Counted from the stretch's first letter, positions 1 to 8,518 are shown. The stretch: DNA of 64,000 nucleotides from Parafrankia discariae (GCF_000373365.1 NZ_KB891208.1:124001-188000), one strand, 5' to 3'. The notes: generated by a model not told the origin, from the sequence alone. A program made the numbers and translations.

Positions 1-812
1 ATCAGCGCCGTGGTGGCGAACCGGGCGCCCTTGTGCACTGACAGCAGCACCAGGGCGGCGGCGAGCAGCAGGACGCCGGTTCCCGAGACGGTGGAGAGCA
101 GGGCGAGCACGTACATCAGGTAGCGCCACCAGCTGCCGCTGCGCAGGACGCAGACGACGATGCCGAACCCGAGGAACTGCGAGCAGAAGGACGGCTCGAG
201 ACAGATGAAGGCGTTCGACTTGTAGAGACTCGATCCGTACTGGACCGGGTAGCTGGTGTTGAACCCGTGCATCCGGAAGTCGGGCGGGATGAAGCTCAGG
301 ACATCGGTGTACTTCCAGCCCACGAGCTGGATCGCGAACTGGAACAGCGCGACCCCGGCGAGGATCGTCGTGAGGTTCACGAACCGGTCCAGCAGCTTGG
401 GGAACAGCGCGCGCGAGTCGGGCGGGGCGAGCCCGAAGCACAGCGGGATGTAGGTGCCGAAAAGCAGGATGAGCGAGGTGAGGGCCGTGTCGTCGAGCTC
501 GCGTAGAAAGGACACCAGGGCGGCCGCGCAACAGGCGGTCATGGCGAGCAGGTAGGCGCGCAGGCGGCCGACGTTCACCTGGAGGTCGCCGCGGCTCATC
601 ATCACGATCACGCCGCCGATGGTGATCGGCAGGATGAGCTGGAGCTGGGCGCCCGCCACGGGGATGGCGAGTCGCTGCAGGAAGATGTTGCAGAACAGCA
701 GGACCGTCAGGGCCTTGAGGATCCGCGCGTTCTCCGGGCGCCGGTCGACGGCCTCCGAGGTGGGGATCACCCACGAGCGTGGAATCCTCGTGGTGAGGGT
801 GGTGGTGACCAC
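1..812 (-). CDS. O-antigen ligase/polymerase-like polytopic membrane protein (partial, C-terminus outside window)
   Basis: An open frame on the minus strand runs from an in-frame stop at 831-833 to the window edge with no stop. Translated from GTG 812 it gives about 270 residues: a short basic cytoplasmic start, then many hydrophobic segments separated by short loops (for example around ICNIFLQRL-like and VLLLAAALVLLSV-like stretches). A soluble loop carries a TSYPVQYGSS motif. That layout is typical of Wzy polymerases and O-antigen ligases, which join polysaccharide repeat units at the outer face of the membrane. The start is chosen as the first GTG after the stop, with a weak purine-rich GGGCGGGAA upstream. 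It is divergent from the GH26 gene at 1257 and fits a polysaccharide locus. Assignment to the family is by membrane pattern and context, so a generic transporter-like protein remains possible. Confidence 0.6.
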   Translation of the reverse strand, partial: MVTTTLTTRIPRSWVIPTSEAVDRRPENARILKALTVLLFCNIFLQRLAIPVAGAQLQLILPITIGGVIVMMSRGDLQVNVGRLRAYLLAMTACCAAALVSFLRELDDTALTSLILLFGTYIPLCFGLAPPDSRALFPKLLDRFVNLTTILAGVALFQFAIQLVGWKYTDVLSFIPPDFRMHGFNTSYPVQYGSSLYKSNAFICLEPSFCSQFLGFGIVVCVLRSGSWWRYLMYVLALLSTVSGTGVLLLAAALVLLSVHKGARFATTAL

Positions 813-1256
813 CAGTTCCCGCCCCCGTTCCTACCGCGTCGGATGTCTCGCCCGCGCCGTCGTCCTTGGTCGGGACGACCGCGTCAACGCCGCCGTCCAC
901 CGGGTACGGCCGGTCGTCTCTCGCACTGCCGGGCCGCTTCGGGGGCCGGTCGGCCCCACCCCGTTGGTTGGTACACCACCGATTGGTCCGCCCCGGGTCG
1001 TGCGGGGGGTGCGGACGGAGGGTCAGTGGTCGGCGGTGTTCTCCCACCCGAGGATCTGGTGTCGGCTCGGGGCGACAGTGTATCCGTGGGCGGATTGCCC
1101 GCTCGTGCGGGCCGCTCCGGCCCTACGCCACCGGGTATCGTTAGTAAACCTCACGTGGCGTCATGGTTACGACAGGTGGTTGTCGGGGAGCATGTCGTAT
1201 TGATCTAGCGGGCCCGTGAATAATGAACGAGTAGCAAGAGACACAAGGAACTGACC
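813..1256. promoter_or_regulatory. Divergent intergenic region upstream of the first GH26 gene
   Basis: This 444-base gap separates two divergent genes and should hold both promoters. I see no convincing gene. The most notable element is TTAGTAAAC at 1141-1149, which recurs exactly at 8453-8461 upstream of the second GH26 gene. AAGGA at 1245-1249 is the ribosome-binding site for the ATG at 1257. Confidence 0.45.
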
Positions 1257-2777
1257 ATGATGCGTGCCGCGCCGGGGAACCGGCCGGGCTCGCACCCCGT
1301 TGGCCGGTCAGCGAGCCGGATGCGGGCAGGTCGTGTGGCCACGTCGGCGCGGGCGCGGCCGAGCGGAACGCGACCGGGGGCGGAACCGGCCCGGGGGCGA
1401 AACGTGACCGAGGGCGGAACGCGACCGGGATCACGGCACTGCGGCACCGCGATGCTCCGGCGGCCGCAGGTCCATCAGACACAGTCACCAGGGCGCGGGC
1501 GGCGCGTCGTCGACGGAGGTGGGGGCGTGGAACATCGCCGTGGGGATGCCGGCGATCCAGGTTCTTCGTCCGGCGAGGGACCACCGAGGGATCGGCCCGA
1601 CGGCCACGACGGTGATGCCCGGGTGCCTGGTTCGGGGAGCGAGGGCCGTCGCGGCCCGGGCTCCAAGTGGGCGGCGGGTCCCGCCGGCGGCCAGCCGCGG
1701 CGCCGGCGCCGCGTCCTGCTGCTGGGGGGTATCGGCGCGGCGATGGCCGTGGTTCTGCTGGCCGTCGGGATCGTCGTACTGACCGGTGGGGAGGACGAGC
1801 CCCCGACCACACATCCGACGACCGGTGGCGTGAGCTGGGTCTCCGGCGCGAACGCCAACCCGCCGAACGACCTCGCCGGCTGGGAGGAGTGGATCGGCCG
1901 GCCCACCGACATCGCGATGGTCTTCACGGCCCGGACGAACTGGCAGACCATCACCCAGGCCGACTGGCCGATGTCCGACTTCCGCCCCGAGACCTACCCG
2001 GGCAAGCTCTCCGTCGCCCAGCCGCTGTTCCCGCAGAGCGGCAACGAGGCGGCGTGCGCCCGCGGGGACTACGACAGCCACTGGCGCGACTTCGGCACCA
2101 CGATGGTCCGCAACGAACGGCCGGACGCGATCGTCCGCCTCGGCTGGGAGTTCAACGGCGACTGGTTCTGGTGGCACCCGCGCGACACCGTGACCTGGAA
2201 GACCTGCTTCCGGCGGGCGGTCACCGCGATGCGGTCGACCGACCCGCAGGTGAAGATCGACTGGAACATGACCGCGCACCGGGACACCATGGTCAACGGC
2301 GACAACGTCTGGGACGCCTATCCCGGCGACGACGTCGTCGACATCATCAGCATCGACGCCTACGACTCCTACCCGGCGTCGCCCACGCAGAAGATCTTCA
2401 ACAGCCAGTGCCACCGGGCGTCCGGCGCGTGCTCGGTGGCGGCGGCCGCCCGGGAGCGCGGCAAGCAGTTCGCCGTCCCCGAGTGGGGCCTGGTCCGCTC
2501 CACGGGCGGTGGCGGTGACAACCCCTTCTACGTGGAGAAGATGTACGAGCTGTTCGTCGCCAACCGCGACATCCTGGCCTACGAGGGCTACTACAGCGCC
2601 TCGCCGGCCGAGTCGGACAACGTCGGCTCGTCGCTGCACAACCCGACCGCGAACCCGGACAGCGCCGCGCGGTACCTCGAGCTGTTCGGGCCGCGGGTGA
2701 GCGCCGCCCAGGCCGGCGCCGGGATCTCGACCCCGGCCGGAGCCGCCCCGCTGGCCGGCGACCCCGGCTCCTCCTGA
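1257..2777 (+). CDS. Membrane-anchored GH26-like glycoside hydrolase (first copy)
   Basis: The 506-residue protein has a long Arg/Gly/Pro-rich N-terminal tail (1-152), one transmembrane helix (about 153-175, preceded by RRRR) and an extracellular domain (about 190-480). The domain carries the two glutamates expected of a clan GH-A retaining glycosidase: RLGWEFNGDW with E298 as acid/base, and VPEWG with E409 as nucleophile. The layout resembles GH26 beta-mannanase-type enzymes. The start at ATG 1257 follows AAGGA by seven bases. Topology is predicted N-in, C-out because of the Arg cluster before the helix. It is paralogous to the protein at 8519-11236, with the same motifs and the same anchor design. 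It probably trims or processes the surface polysaccharide made by neighbouring genes. Substrate is not predictable from sequence. Confidence 0.8.
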   Translation: MMRAAPGNRPGSHPVGRSASRMRAGRVATSARARPSGTRPGAEPARGRNVTEGGTRPGSRHCGTAMLRRPQVHQTQSPGRGRRVVDGGGGVEHRRGDAGDPGSSSGEGPPRDRPDGHDGDARVPGSGSEGRRGPGSKWAAGPAGGQPRRRRRVLLLGGIGAAMAVVLLAVGIVVLTGGEDEPPTTHPTTGGVSWVSGANANPPNDLAGWEEWIGRPTDIAMVFTARTNWQTITQADWPMSDFRPETYPGKLSVAQPLFPQSGNEAACARGDYDSHWRDFGTTMVRNERPDAIVRLGWEFNGDWFWWHPRDTVTWKTCFRRAVTAMRSTDPQVKIDWNMTAHRDTMVNGDNVWDAYPGDDVVDIISIDAYDSYPASPTQKIFNSQCHRASGACSVAAAARERGKQFAVPEWGLVRSTGGGGDNPFYVEKMYELFVANRDILAYEGYYSASPAESDNVGSSLHNPTANPDSAARYLELFGPRVSAAQAGAGISTPAGAAPLAGDPGSS

Positions 2778-2790
2778 CCACCCCGCTTCC

Positions 2791-2830
2791 TGACCGCCCC
2801 GGCCCCGCTCGACGTGGGGCGGGGCGGTCA
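2791..2830. terminator. Bidirectional hairpin terminator between convergent genes
   Basis: A 16-base arm starting TGACCGCCCC pairs with GGGGCGGGGCGGTCA across a nine-base loop, with one extra G in the left arm. It lies exactly between the stop of the first GH26 gene and the stop of the convergent SDR gene, so it can end transcription from both sides. No U-tract follows, as is common in actinomycetes. Confidence 0.7.
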
Positions 2831-2832
2831 GG

Positions 2833-3723
2833 TCAGTAGCTCTTCTTGGCGGGGCGCAGGTGCAGTTCGGTGATCTCGGCGGTGCGGGGGAGCCGGGTCA
2901 GGTAGGTGACCAGGTCCGCCACGTCGTCGGCCTGGATCAGCAGTTCGGGCCGGTAGGGCCGGCCCTCGTGCAGGAAGATGGTCTCCTGGCGGGGCGTCGC
3001 CGTCCGGCCGAGGTGGAGGGTCACCACCCGGATGCCGTCGGCGTTGATCTCCTGACGCAGGCTGTCCGCGACCGCCCGCATCGCGTGCTGGGTGGCCGCG
3101 AACTGGCTGGTGCCCGCGCCCGCCCGGACCCCCTGCGACGAGTTCATGACGATCACGTCGGCGCCCGGCTCCTCCGCCGCGCCCGCCGGGCCTGACACGT
3201 CAGCCGCGCCTGACACGTCAGCCGCCTCGGGCGCGCGGCCCGCGGCCGCCGCGCGCAGGGCGGGCAGCAGGCGCTGGGTGAGCACGAACGGGCCGCGGAC
3301 GTTCGCGGCGTACTGGGCGTCGAAGTCGTCGACGGAGGCGTCCTCGACCCGGGAGGTGAGGTAGCCCCCCGCGCTGTGGACGAGCAGGTGCACCCGGCCG
3401 TACCGGCTGACGGTGTCCGCGGCGAACCGGTCCACCGCGGCGGTGTCGGCCAGGTCGAGGCGCACCGGCACGAGCGCCCCGGCCCCGGAGGCCGCGTCGG
3501 TCGGACTGGCCGCGCCCGCCTCCTTGGCCAGGGCGTCCAGGCGGGCCTGGTCGCGGCCGAGGGCCAGCACGGTGGCGCCGTCGGCGGCCAGACGCGCGGC
3601 GACGGCGCGACCGATGCCGCTCGACGCGCCCGTGACCACCGCGACCCGGCCCGCCAGCGGGCGTGGGCCCGCGGCCTCCCGGCCGGCCGGCGGCCGGGTC
3701 GGTTCCCCGTCGGCGGTCGTCAC
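2833..3723 (-). CDS. Short-chain dehydrogenase/reductase with altered catalytic motif
   Basis: This 296-residue SDR has the Rossmann nucleotide motif TGASSGIG near residue 35 and an SDR-like HSAGG. The NSSQG stretch supplies the usual serine. The catalytic YxxxK is replaced: the aligned segment reads SQFAATQHAMRAV, so Tyr becomes Phe and Lys becomes Gln. The C-terminus keeps an SDR-like PGR/PRQET loop. The start is GTG 3723, which overlaps the TGA of the upstream gene (GTGA), so translation is coupled. It is the last gene of the rfbF operon. A fold-level SDR is clear. Ordinary alcohol dehydrogenase chemistry is doubtful, and it may bind a nucleotide as a regulatory or partner subunit of the IspD-like enzyme two genes upstream. 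Confidence 0.85.
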   Translation of the reverse strand: MTTADGEPTRPPAGREAAGPRPLAGRVAVVTGASSGIGRAVAARLAADGATVLALGRDQARLDALAKEAGAASPTDAASGAGALVPVRLDLADTAAVDRFAADTVSRYGRVHLLVHSAGGYLTSRVEDASVDDFDAQYAANVRGPFVLTQRLLPALRAAAAGRAPEAADVSGAADVSGPAGAAEEPGADVIVMNSSQGVRAGAGTSQFAATQHAMRAVADSLRQEINADGIRVVTLHLGRTATPRQETIFLHEGRPYRPELLIQADDVADLVTYLTRLPRTAEITELHLRPAKKSY

Positions 3724-4646
3724 GCGGTGGTCTGGGGCTCGTAGACGAGGATCGCGTCCGGCAGCGGGGGAGCGGTGTCGTAGCTGAGGCAGATGTCCTC
3801 GGGGATGCGGGCGAGGTCGGTGCCGCGCAGGTAGTCGCGCATCGTCGTGCCGGTGCACTCGGAGTCGACGTTCACCGAGCCCACGTGGTTCACGACGTCG
3901 TCGTAGTGCACGGTGCGGAAGTCGATGCTGAACCGGGTGCGGCCGGAGGTGTTCGGCACCGAGGAGTGGAGCTGGTTACCCGAGAAGACCAGCATGCCGC
4001 CGGGGGGCGCGACGACCCGCGTCTGCGGGAAGATCTCGACCTCCTCCTCGGGCTTCGGCTGCACGCGGGTGTCGGTCTTGATGTGCTTGGCGGCCGACGC
4101 GCGGTTCGTCTTGTTCCACTCGTAGTAGTTGTAGGTGCGCGAGCTGTTCCTGACCCCCTGCGTGAAATAGCGGGGATGGAAGGCCAGCCCGTTCTCCGGG
4201 ACGATGTCGAAGATCGGCATCCACCAGTTGAGCTGGCAGAACGGCGCCGAGTACCAGGTGTCGCGGTGCGGGTGGAAGGCGTAGGCGATACCCGAGGTGA
4301 GGTAGTCGTCGCTGGTGGACGTCCGCAGCCGCGGGACGTCGAAGTAGGTCTTGCTGATGTCGCAGCCCAGCTCGGCGAGCATCGCCGGCAGGAGTTCCTT
4401 GCAGGTCGGGTGGTGGATGAACCGCGGCTTCAGCTCGGCGAGCAGGGCGGCGTACTCCTCGACGGGCATGTGGTGCTGCGCCGTCTCGGGGTCCAGGTCG
4501 CCGAAGGCGTCCCGGATCAGCTCGCGGGTGAACTCGACGAACGCGGTGGTGCTGGGTCGCGGCGAGTAGACGAACAGCTCGCCCGCGTACAGCTTGGCGC
4601 GCCTTTCGTCATCGGACAGCGCTGAGTCGAGCAGCACCGTGCTCAT
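3720..4646 (-). CDS. PhyH-like Fe(II)/2-oxoglutarate-dependent dioxygenase
   Basis: The 308-residue protein has the metal-binding facial triad of the phytanoyl-CoA dioxygenase superfamily: HPHRD gives H127xD129, and H227 in GNQLHSS is the distal ligand, followed by TSGRTRFSID with an Arg that would hold the 2-oxoglutarate carboxylate. Family members hydroxylate small molecules, lipids, phosphonates or glycan building blocks. The ATG at 4646 follows a GAGGGGGAA ribosome-binding site and lies 38 bases inside the end of the IspD-like gene. Its stop overlaps the SDR start. Position in an operon of two cytidylyltransferases suggests that it oxidises a sugar, polyol or other head group of a surface glycan. 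The substrate is not predictable. Confidence 0.8.
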   Translation of the reverse strand: MSTVLLDSALSDDERRAKLYAGELFVYSPRPSTTAFVEFTRELIRDAFGDLDPETAQHHMPVEEYAALLAELKPRFIHHPTCKELLPAMLAELGCDISKTYFDVPRLRTSTSDDYLTSGIAYAFHPHRDTWYSAPFCQLNWWMPIFDIVPENGLAFHPRYFTQGVRNSSRTYNYYEWNKTNRASAAKHIKTDTRVQPKPEEEVEIFPQTRVVAPPGGMLVFSGNQLHSSVPNTSGRTRFSIDFRTVHYDDVVNHVGSVNVDSECTGTTMRDYLRGTDLARIPEDICLSYDTAPPLPDAILVYEPQTTA

Positions 4647-5358
4647 CGGGTTCCCCCTCGCTCTGGACGTGGATGAGAAGCAGCCGGGCGATCTCGAGCT
4701 CTTCCGGCGTCGTGACGTGGATGTTGGCCGGCTCGCCCGGGAGCACGACCACCCGTCCGCCGGCGTCGGCGACCATGGCGGAGTCCTCGACGGCCTCGAC
4801 CGCGCCGGCGTGCGCCGCGCGCAGGGCGCCGGCCCGGAACGCGTGCGGGGTCTGCACCAGCCGGTGGGTCTCGCGCGCCAGCGAGACCCCGGTGACCAGG
4901 TCCGGGCCGTTGGCCAGAACCTCCTTGACGACCTCGGTGAGCGGCAGGCCGGGCACCGCGCCGTCCGCGCCCGCGCGGACCGCCGCGACGACCGAGCGGT
5001 ACAGCGCGGCGGTGGCCAGCGGGTGCGCGGCGTCGGTCACCACGATCACCCCGGCCTCGGCCGGGACGGCGGCCAGCCCGGCCCGGACGGACTCGGCGCG
5101 GGTGGCGCCGCCCGCGACGGCGCGCACGCCGTCCGGCGGGGTCCACCGGTCGAGCAGGGGCGCGGGGAGCACCACGACGACCCCGTCGCAGGCGGCCGCG
5201 GCCGCCCGGACGGGATGCGCCACGAGTGGGAGCCCGCCCAGGTCGGAGAACTGCTTGGGTCCGCCGAACCGGGTGCCGCCGCCGGCCGCCAGCACGATCG
5301 TCCAGGCCGGCCCGCCGGGAGCCGATTGGGCGGGCAGAGCTGATTCCGTCGAACTCAC
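4609..5358 (-). CDS. IspD-family CTP-dependent cytidylyltransferase (possible TarI/CDP-ribitol type)
   Basis: This 249-residue protein has the nucleotidyltransferase signature VLAAGGGTRFGGPKQF near residue 22, VTDAAHP (IspD and TarI usually have DxxRP), ETHRLVQTPHAF and the C-terminal GEPANIHVTTPEEL. IspD makes CDP-methylerythritol for isoprenoids. The paralogues TarI and Bcs1 make CDP-ribitol for teichoic acids and capsules and are paired with a dehydrogenase. The setting here, next to an SDR and rfbF, favours a surface-glycan role over the housekeeping enzyme. The GTG start at 5358 overlaps the TGA of the upstream gene. The residue change at the DxxRP position is a reason to doubt the standard substrate. 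Confidence 0.8.
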   Translation of the reverse strand: MSSTESALPAQSAPGGPAWTIVLAAGGGTRFGGPKQFSDLGGLPLVAHPVRAAAAACDGVVVVLPAPLLDRWTPPDGVRAVAGGATRAESVRAGLAAVPAEAGVIVVTDAAHPLATAALYRSVVAAVRAGADGAVPGLPLTEVVKEVLANGPDLVTGVSLARETHRLVQTPHAFRAGALRAAHAGAVEAVEDSAMVADAGGRVVVLPGEPANIHVTTPEELEIARLLLIHVQSEGEPDEHGAARLSAVR

Positions 5359-6788
5359 CTGATCACTACCGCGGGTTCGGGCGTGACGGCGACGGGCGGT
5401 GCGACCGTGGCGGGTGCCGCGATGGGAGCGGTGTCGGGTGAGTCGACGGCCGGGCCGTCCTCGGTGAGCAGGCCGACGCCGGCCAGCGCGTCCGCGGCGT
5501 TGGCGACCGCGTCGAACGGCAGCTCGGCCCGCTCGGCGATGTCGAGCAAAGTGCGGGTGCCGTCCGCGAGGTTGAGCACCCACAGCAGGCCCATCTCGAT
5601 CGACGCGCGGTTCATCGTCGCGCCGATCGAGCGGTACAGCCCGCGCCGGCCGAGCTGGGGCTCCCCGTAGGGGGAGGTGTTGCGCCAGACCCGGTCGGCC
5701 TCGCAGATCTCCATCGTCCGGCTGAGGATGGCGAACGAGTCCGCCAGCGACTCCGGCGTCACGAAGTCGAGGTTGTCGGCCGACGTGTGGTACTCCGGGT
5801 ACTCGCCGTGCTGGCTGCGGCCGAACCGGCCCACCGGCAGGTCGAAGCCGGGCGAGCAGAACTGGCGCTCGTCGTAGCCGTAGGGGGAGAAGCCGACGAC
5901 CCGGTGCGGCCGCCCGGTCTCGGCGAGGGCGCGCGCCGCGGCCCGGTCGACGACCGCGTCGCCGCGCCGGCTGCGCTTGTAGGTCGGCGCGCCCCGGTCA
6001 CCGAGGCCGGTGAGTACCAGGCCGTGCCGGATCCGCCCGACCGCGGCCGGATTGCGGGCCAGCCAGGTGATCGAGCCGATCGTCCCCGGGATGAACAGCA
6101 GCCGGTAGGTGAACCGGCGTTCCCGCGCGGCCAGCGCGGATGCCAGCTCGGCGGCCACGGCGATGCCGGAGGAGTTGTCGTTGGCCATCGCAGGGTGGCA
6201 GGTGTGCGTGGTGACGAGGAACTCCTCGTCGGTGCTCCCCGGCAGCACGATCTCGCCGTAGGTCAGCGATCCGTCGGTGAGCGAGGTGTCGATCTCGACC
6301 TGGTACTCGCCCTCGGGCAGCGCCGCGAGCTGGCGGTCGGTGAGGCAGAAACCCCACGCGTCGTTGTAGTAGGACGTCCGGTAGGGGACCCAGTCGGGCC
6401 GGTCCGGCATCGAGTACAGGTGCTGGCGCAGCTCGCTGAGCGGCATCCGGGCCCGCACGGGCGTGCTGTAGCCGAGCAGGTGCAGGGGGTTGTCGGCGAC
6501 GTCGAGGACGACCCGCCCGTCCGGCCCGACGAGCCGCGCGCCGGCGACGTTCCACTCCCGCGGGACCGTCCAGTCCAGCACCGGCGTGCCCGAGGGCACC
6601 TCGTGCACGGTGAACGGGATCTGCGCGGGCAGCGCGGCACGCACGAGGTCGAGCGTGGCGCGCACCCCGTTACCGGTGATGGAGCGCAGGGGGGGCGTGA
6701 GGGCGGCGACGAGGTCGTACAGCCGGTGCCCGACCGCCTCGATGCCGGCGGTGGTCAGCGGACCAGGACTCAGGGGAGCGGTACTCAT
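5355..6788 (-). CDS. DUF4910 aminopeptidase-like zinc protein with C-terminal winged helix
   Basis: The 477-residue protein matches the DUF2172/DUF4910 aminopeptidase-like group found often in polysaccharide clusters. Visible metal-site motifs are THTCHPAMANDNSSG (H198, D204), a YGYDERQF segment and YPEYHTSADNL (H334). After residue 400 comes a small helical domain resembling the winged-helix HTH_47 unit usually fused to this family. The start is ATG 6788, 19 bases after the rfbF stop, and the gene ends by overlapping the IspD-like start. No signal peptide is seen, so it acts in the cytoplasm. Family members are poorly characterised. Hydrolysis of an amide on a sugar or peptide precursor is a guess. 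Confidence 0.75.
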   Translation of the reverse strand: MSTAPLSPGPLTTAGIEAVGHRLYDLVAALTPPLRSITGNGVRATLDLVRAALPAQIPFTVHEVPSGTPVLDWTVPREWNVAGARLVGPDGRVVLDVADNPLHLLGYSTPVRARMPLSELRQHLYSMPDRPDWVPYRTSYYNDAWGFCLTDRQLAALPEGEYQVEIDTSLTDGSLTYGEIVLPGSTDEEFLVTTHTCHPAMANDNSSGIAVAAELASALAARERRFTYRLLFIPGTIGSITWLARNPAAVGRIRHGLVLTGLGDRGAPTYKRSRRGDAVVDRAAARALAETGRPHRVVGFSPYGYDERQFCSPGFDLPVGRFGRSQHGEYPEYHTSADNLDFVTPESLADSFAILSRTMEICEADRVWRNTSPYGEPQLGRRGLYRSIGATMNRASIEMGLLWVLNLADGTRTLLDIAERAELPFDAVANAADALAGVGLLTEDGPAVDSPDTAPIAAPATVAPPVAVTPEPAVVIR

Positions 6789-6807
6789 GGGAGCGGCGTC
6801 CGGTCCG

Positions 6808-7650
6808 TCAGTCGGCCCAGACGCGCCACGGCGCCGAGCCCGCGTCCCACAGCTGGTTGAGCTCGGTCCAGTCGCGGAAGGTGTCCATGCCCATCCAGAA
6901 CCCCTCGTGCGTGTGCAGGGTGAGCTGGTTGTCCCGGGCGAGCTGCTGCAGCGGGTGGCGCTCGAGCATCGTGGACGGGTCGTCGTCGAGGTACTTGTCG
7001 ACGAATTCGCGCTCGAAGACGAAGTAGCCGCCGCTGACCCAGCCGGTCGCCGGGGGCTTCTCGGCGAACTGGGTGACCGCGTTGCCCTCGGTGACCAGCT
7101 CGCCGTAACGGCTGGACGGGCGGACGCCGGTGACCGTGCCGATCCGGCCGGAGCGAACGTGGTCTGCGAGGACGTCGGCCACGTCGATGGCGCCGACCCC
7201 GTCACCATAGGTGATCATGAAGCGTGGGCCGGTGAGGTACTGGGCCACCCGGCGCAGGCGGGCGCCCGTCCCGGTGAGCAGCCCCGTCTCGGCGAACGTG
7301 ACCTCCCAGTCCTCGTCGCCGGCGGTGTTGTGGAAGTGCGGGGTGTGGTCGTCGGCCAGCCTGAGCGTGAAGTCGGCGACCTGCTCGCGGTAGGCCAGGA
7401 AGTAGTTTTTGATCAGGTCGCTCTTGTAGCCGAGGCACAGCACGAACTTGCGGAAGCCGTAGTGTTCGTACGTCTTCATGATGTGCCACAGCACCGGCTT
7501 GCCGCCGATGTCGACCAGGGGCTTGGGGAGCTTCTCGCTGGCCTCGCGCAGCCGGGTTCCCATGCCGCCGCAGAGGATGACGACCGGAATGTCGCGCGGG
7601 TCGACGCTCGCGGCATCCGTCGAGAGAGCTCGGGTTGTCTCGGTGGTCAA
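6808..7650 (-). CDS. rfbF: Glucose-1-phosphate cytidylyltransferase
   Basis: RfbF joins CTP and glucose-1-phosphate to give CDP-glucose, the entry point to CDP-linked deoxysugars. The 280-residue protein has CGGMGTRLREASEKLPKP (residues about 27-45), DIGGKPVLWHIMK, LGYKSDLIKNYF, TYGDGVGAIDV and FWMGMDTFRDWTELNQLW, all close to the family pattern. No ATG or GTG fits. TTG 7650, about nine bases after GGGAGA, gives a normal N-terminus. It is the first gene of the leftward operon. The usual next enzyme, CDP-glucose 4,6-dehydratase, is absent from this window, so the fate of CDP-glucose here is unclear. Confidence 0.9.
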   Translation of the reverse strand: MTTETTRALSTDAASVDPRDIPVVILCGGMGTRLREASEKLPKPLVDIGGKPVLWHIMKTYEHYGFRKFVLCLGYKSDLIKNYFLAYREQVADFTLRLADDHTPHFHNTAGDEDWEVTFAETGLLTGTGARLRRVAQYLTGPRFMITYGDGVGAIDVADVLADHVRSGRIGTVTGVRPSSRYGELVTEGNAVTQFAEKPPATGWVSGGYFVFEREFVDKYLDDDPSTMLERHPLQQLARDNQLTLHTHEGFWMGMDTFRDWTELNQLWDAGSAPWRVWAD

Positions 7651-8518
7651 GGCTGTCGCGTCTCCCGTGTCAGTGCCCCGGCGGGCCCGGGGGCGGATGG
7701 CTCGGTACGGATGGCCAGGTGCCGGAGGCAGAGCCGGTGCGGGGCCGTGACGGGGTCCGTGCCACTGGCCGTACCGGCTCACCGGCTCCGCCGGTGCGTA
7801 CCGACCGGGAGGGGTCGTCTCCCGCGTCGGGCGCTGGCCGGCGCGGCCGTCCGTTCCCGACGGCGGGCCCGGTTCCCCTCGGACTCGGCCGGCGCGGCTC
7901 CTGCCGGCCGGCACGGTCGCCAGCCGCCGGAGTGTGAGGATGTGCAGCTCGCGACGCCCGTCACCTGCCGGGGGCGGACGCGCGGTGTCCTCCAGTCGGT
8001 CCGCGGAGTTTCCTGGTCCACTGTGTATTCGCGTGTTCGGTCGCGTGTTCGGTTGCGCGCTGATCGCGTGTACGCGGGCCGGCGGCCAACCGCCGGCCGT
8101 GAGCGCCGGGCGCGACGCGGCAACGGTACCGTACCGCCCCTTCCGTGCCGGTCCACGGTCCCGAAGTACCTGGTCAGCATGGGCGGGTCGGACCGCGCCG
8201 ACCCGGCCGGACGACTCTGTCGACCTTGACGTGAGTGCCGGTCCGCGGGGGGCTCTTCCATGGTCCCTTTGACACCGGTGTGCGTCGACCTTGTTACGGT
8301 TTGCCGGATGTCCTGGGATGAAGGACGTGGTCCGACGTCTCCATGTCATCCACCCGGCCCGCGCGGTCGCTGGCCTCGGCGCGCCTATACCGTTGTCTTT
8401 CTCTACGTCGGCCGGGAGGTGAGATCCATGCTCTCGGTCGAACTTATTGCCTTTAGTAAACGGCTCGACCTGATTCAGGCCCCAGCTCGGCGGGACGACA
8501 GGCCCGGGGGCGCTGCCC
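7651..8518. promoter_or_regulatory. Long divergent intergenic region between rfbF and the second GH26 gene
   Basis: About 870 bases with no supported full-length gene. It should hold the promoter of the leftward operon and that of the second GH26 gene. Visible elements are a tandem pair of the 12-mer TCGCGTGTTCGG (8029-8040 and 8041-8052), a TTGACA-type promoter candidate, the TTAGTAAAC element at 8453-8461, and a short ORF overlapping the GH26 start. Confidence 0.4.
8269..8297 (+). promoter_or_regulatory. Candidate sigma-70-type promoter toward the second GH26 gene
   Basis: TTGACA at 8269-8274 is followed after 17 bases by TGTTAC (8292-8297), a weak -10. The consensus -35 in very GC-rich DNA is the main support. 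It would give a leader of about 215 bases before the GH26 ATG. Confidence 0.3.

Noticed and set aside
7779-8261. 160-codon minus-strand frame upstream of rfbF
   Set aside because: Arg/Pro/Thr-rich, with no start signal or domain.
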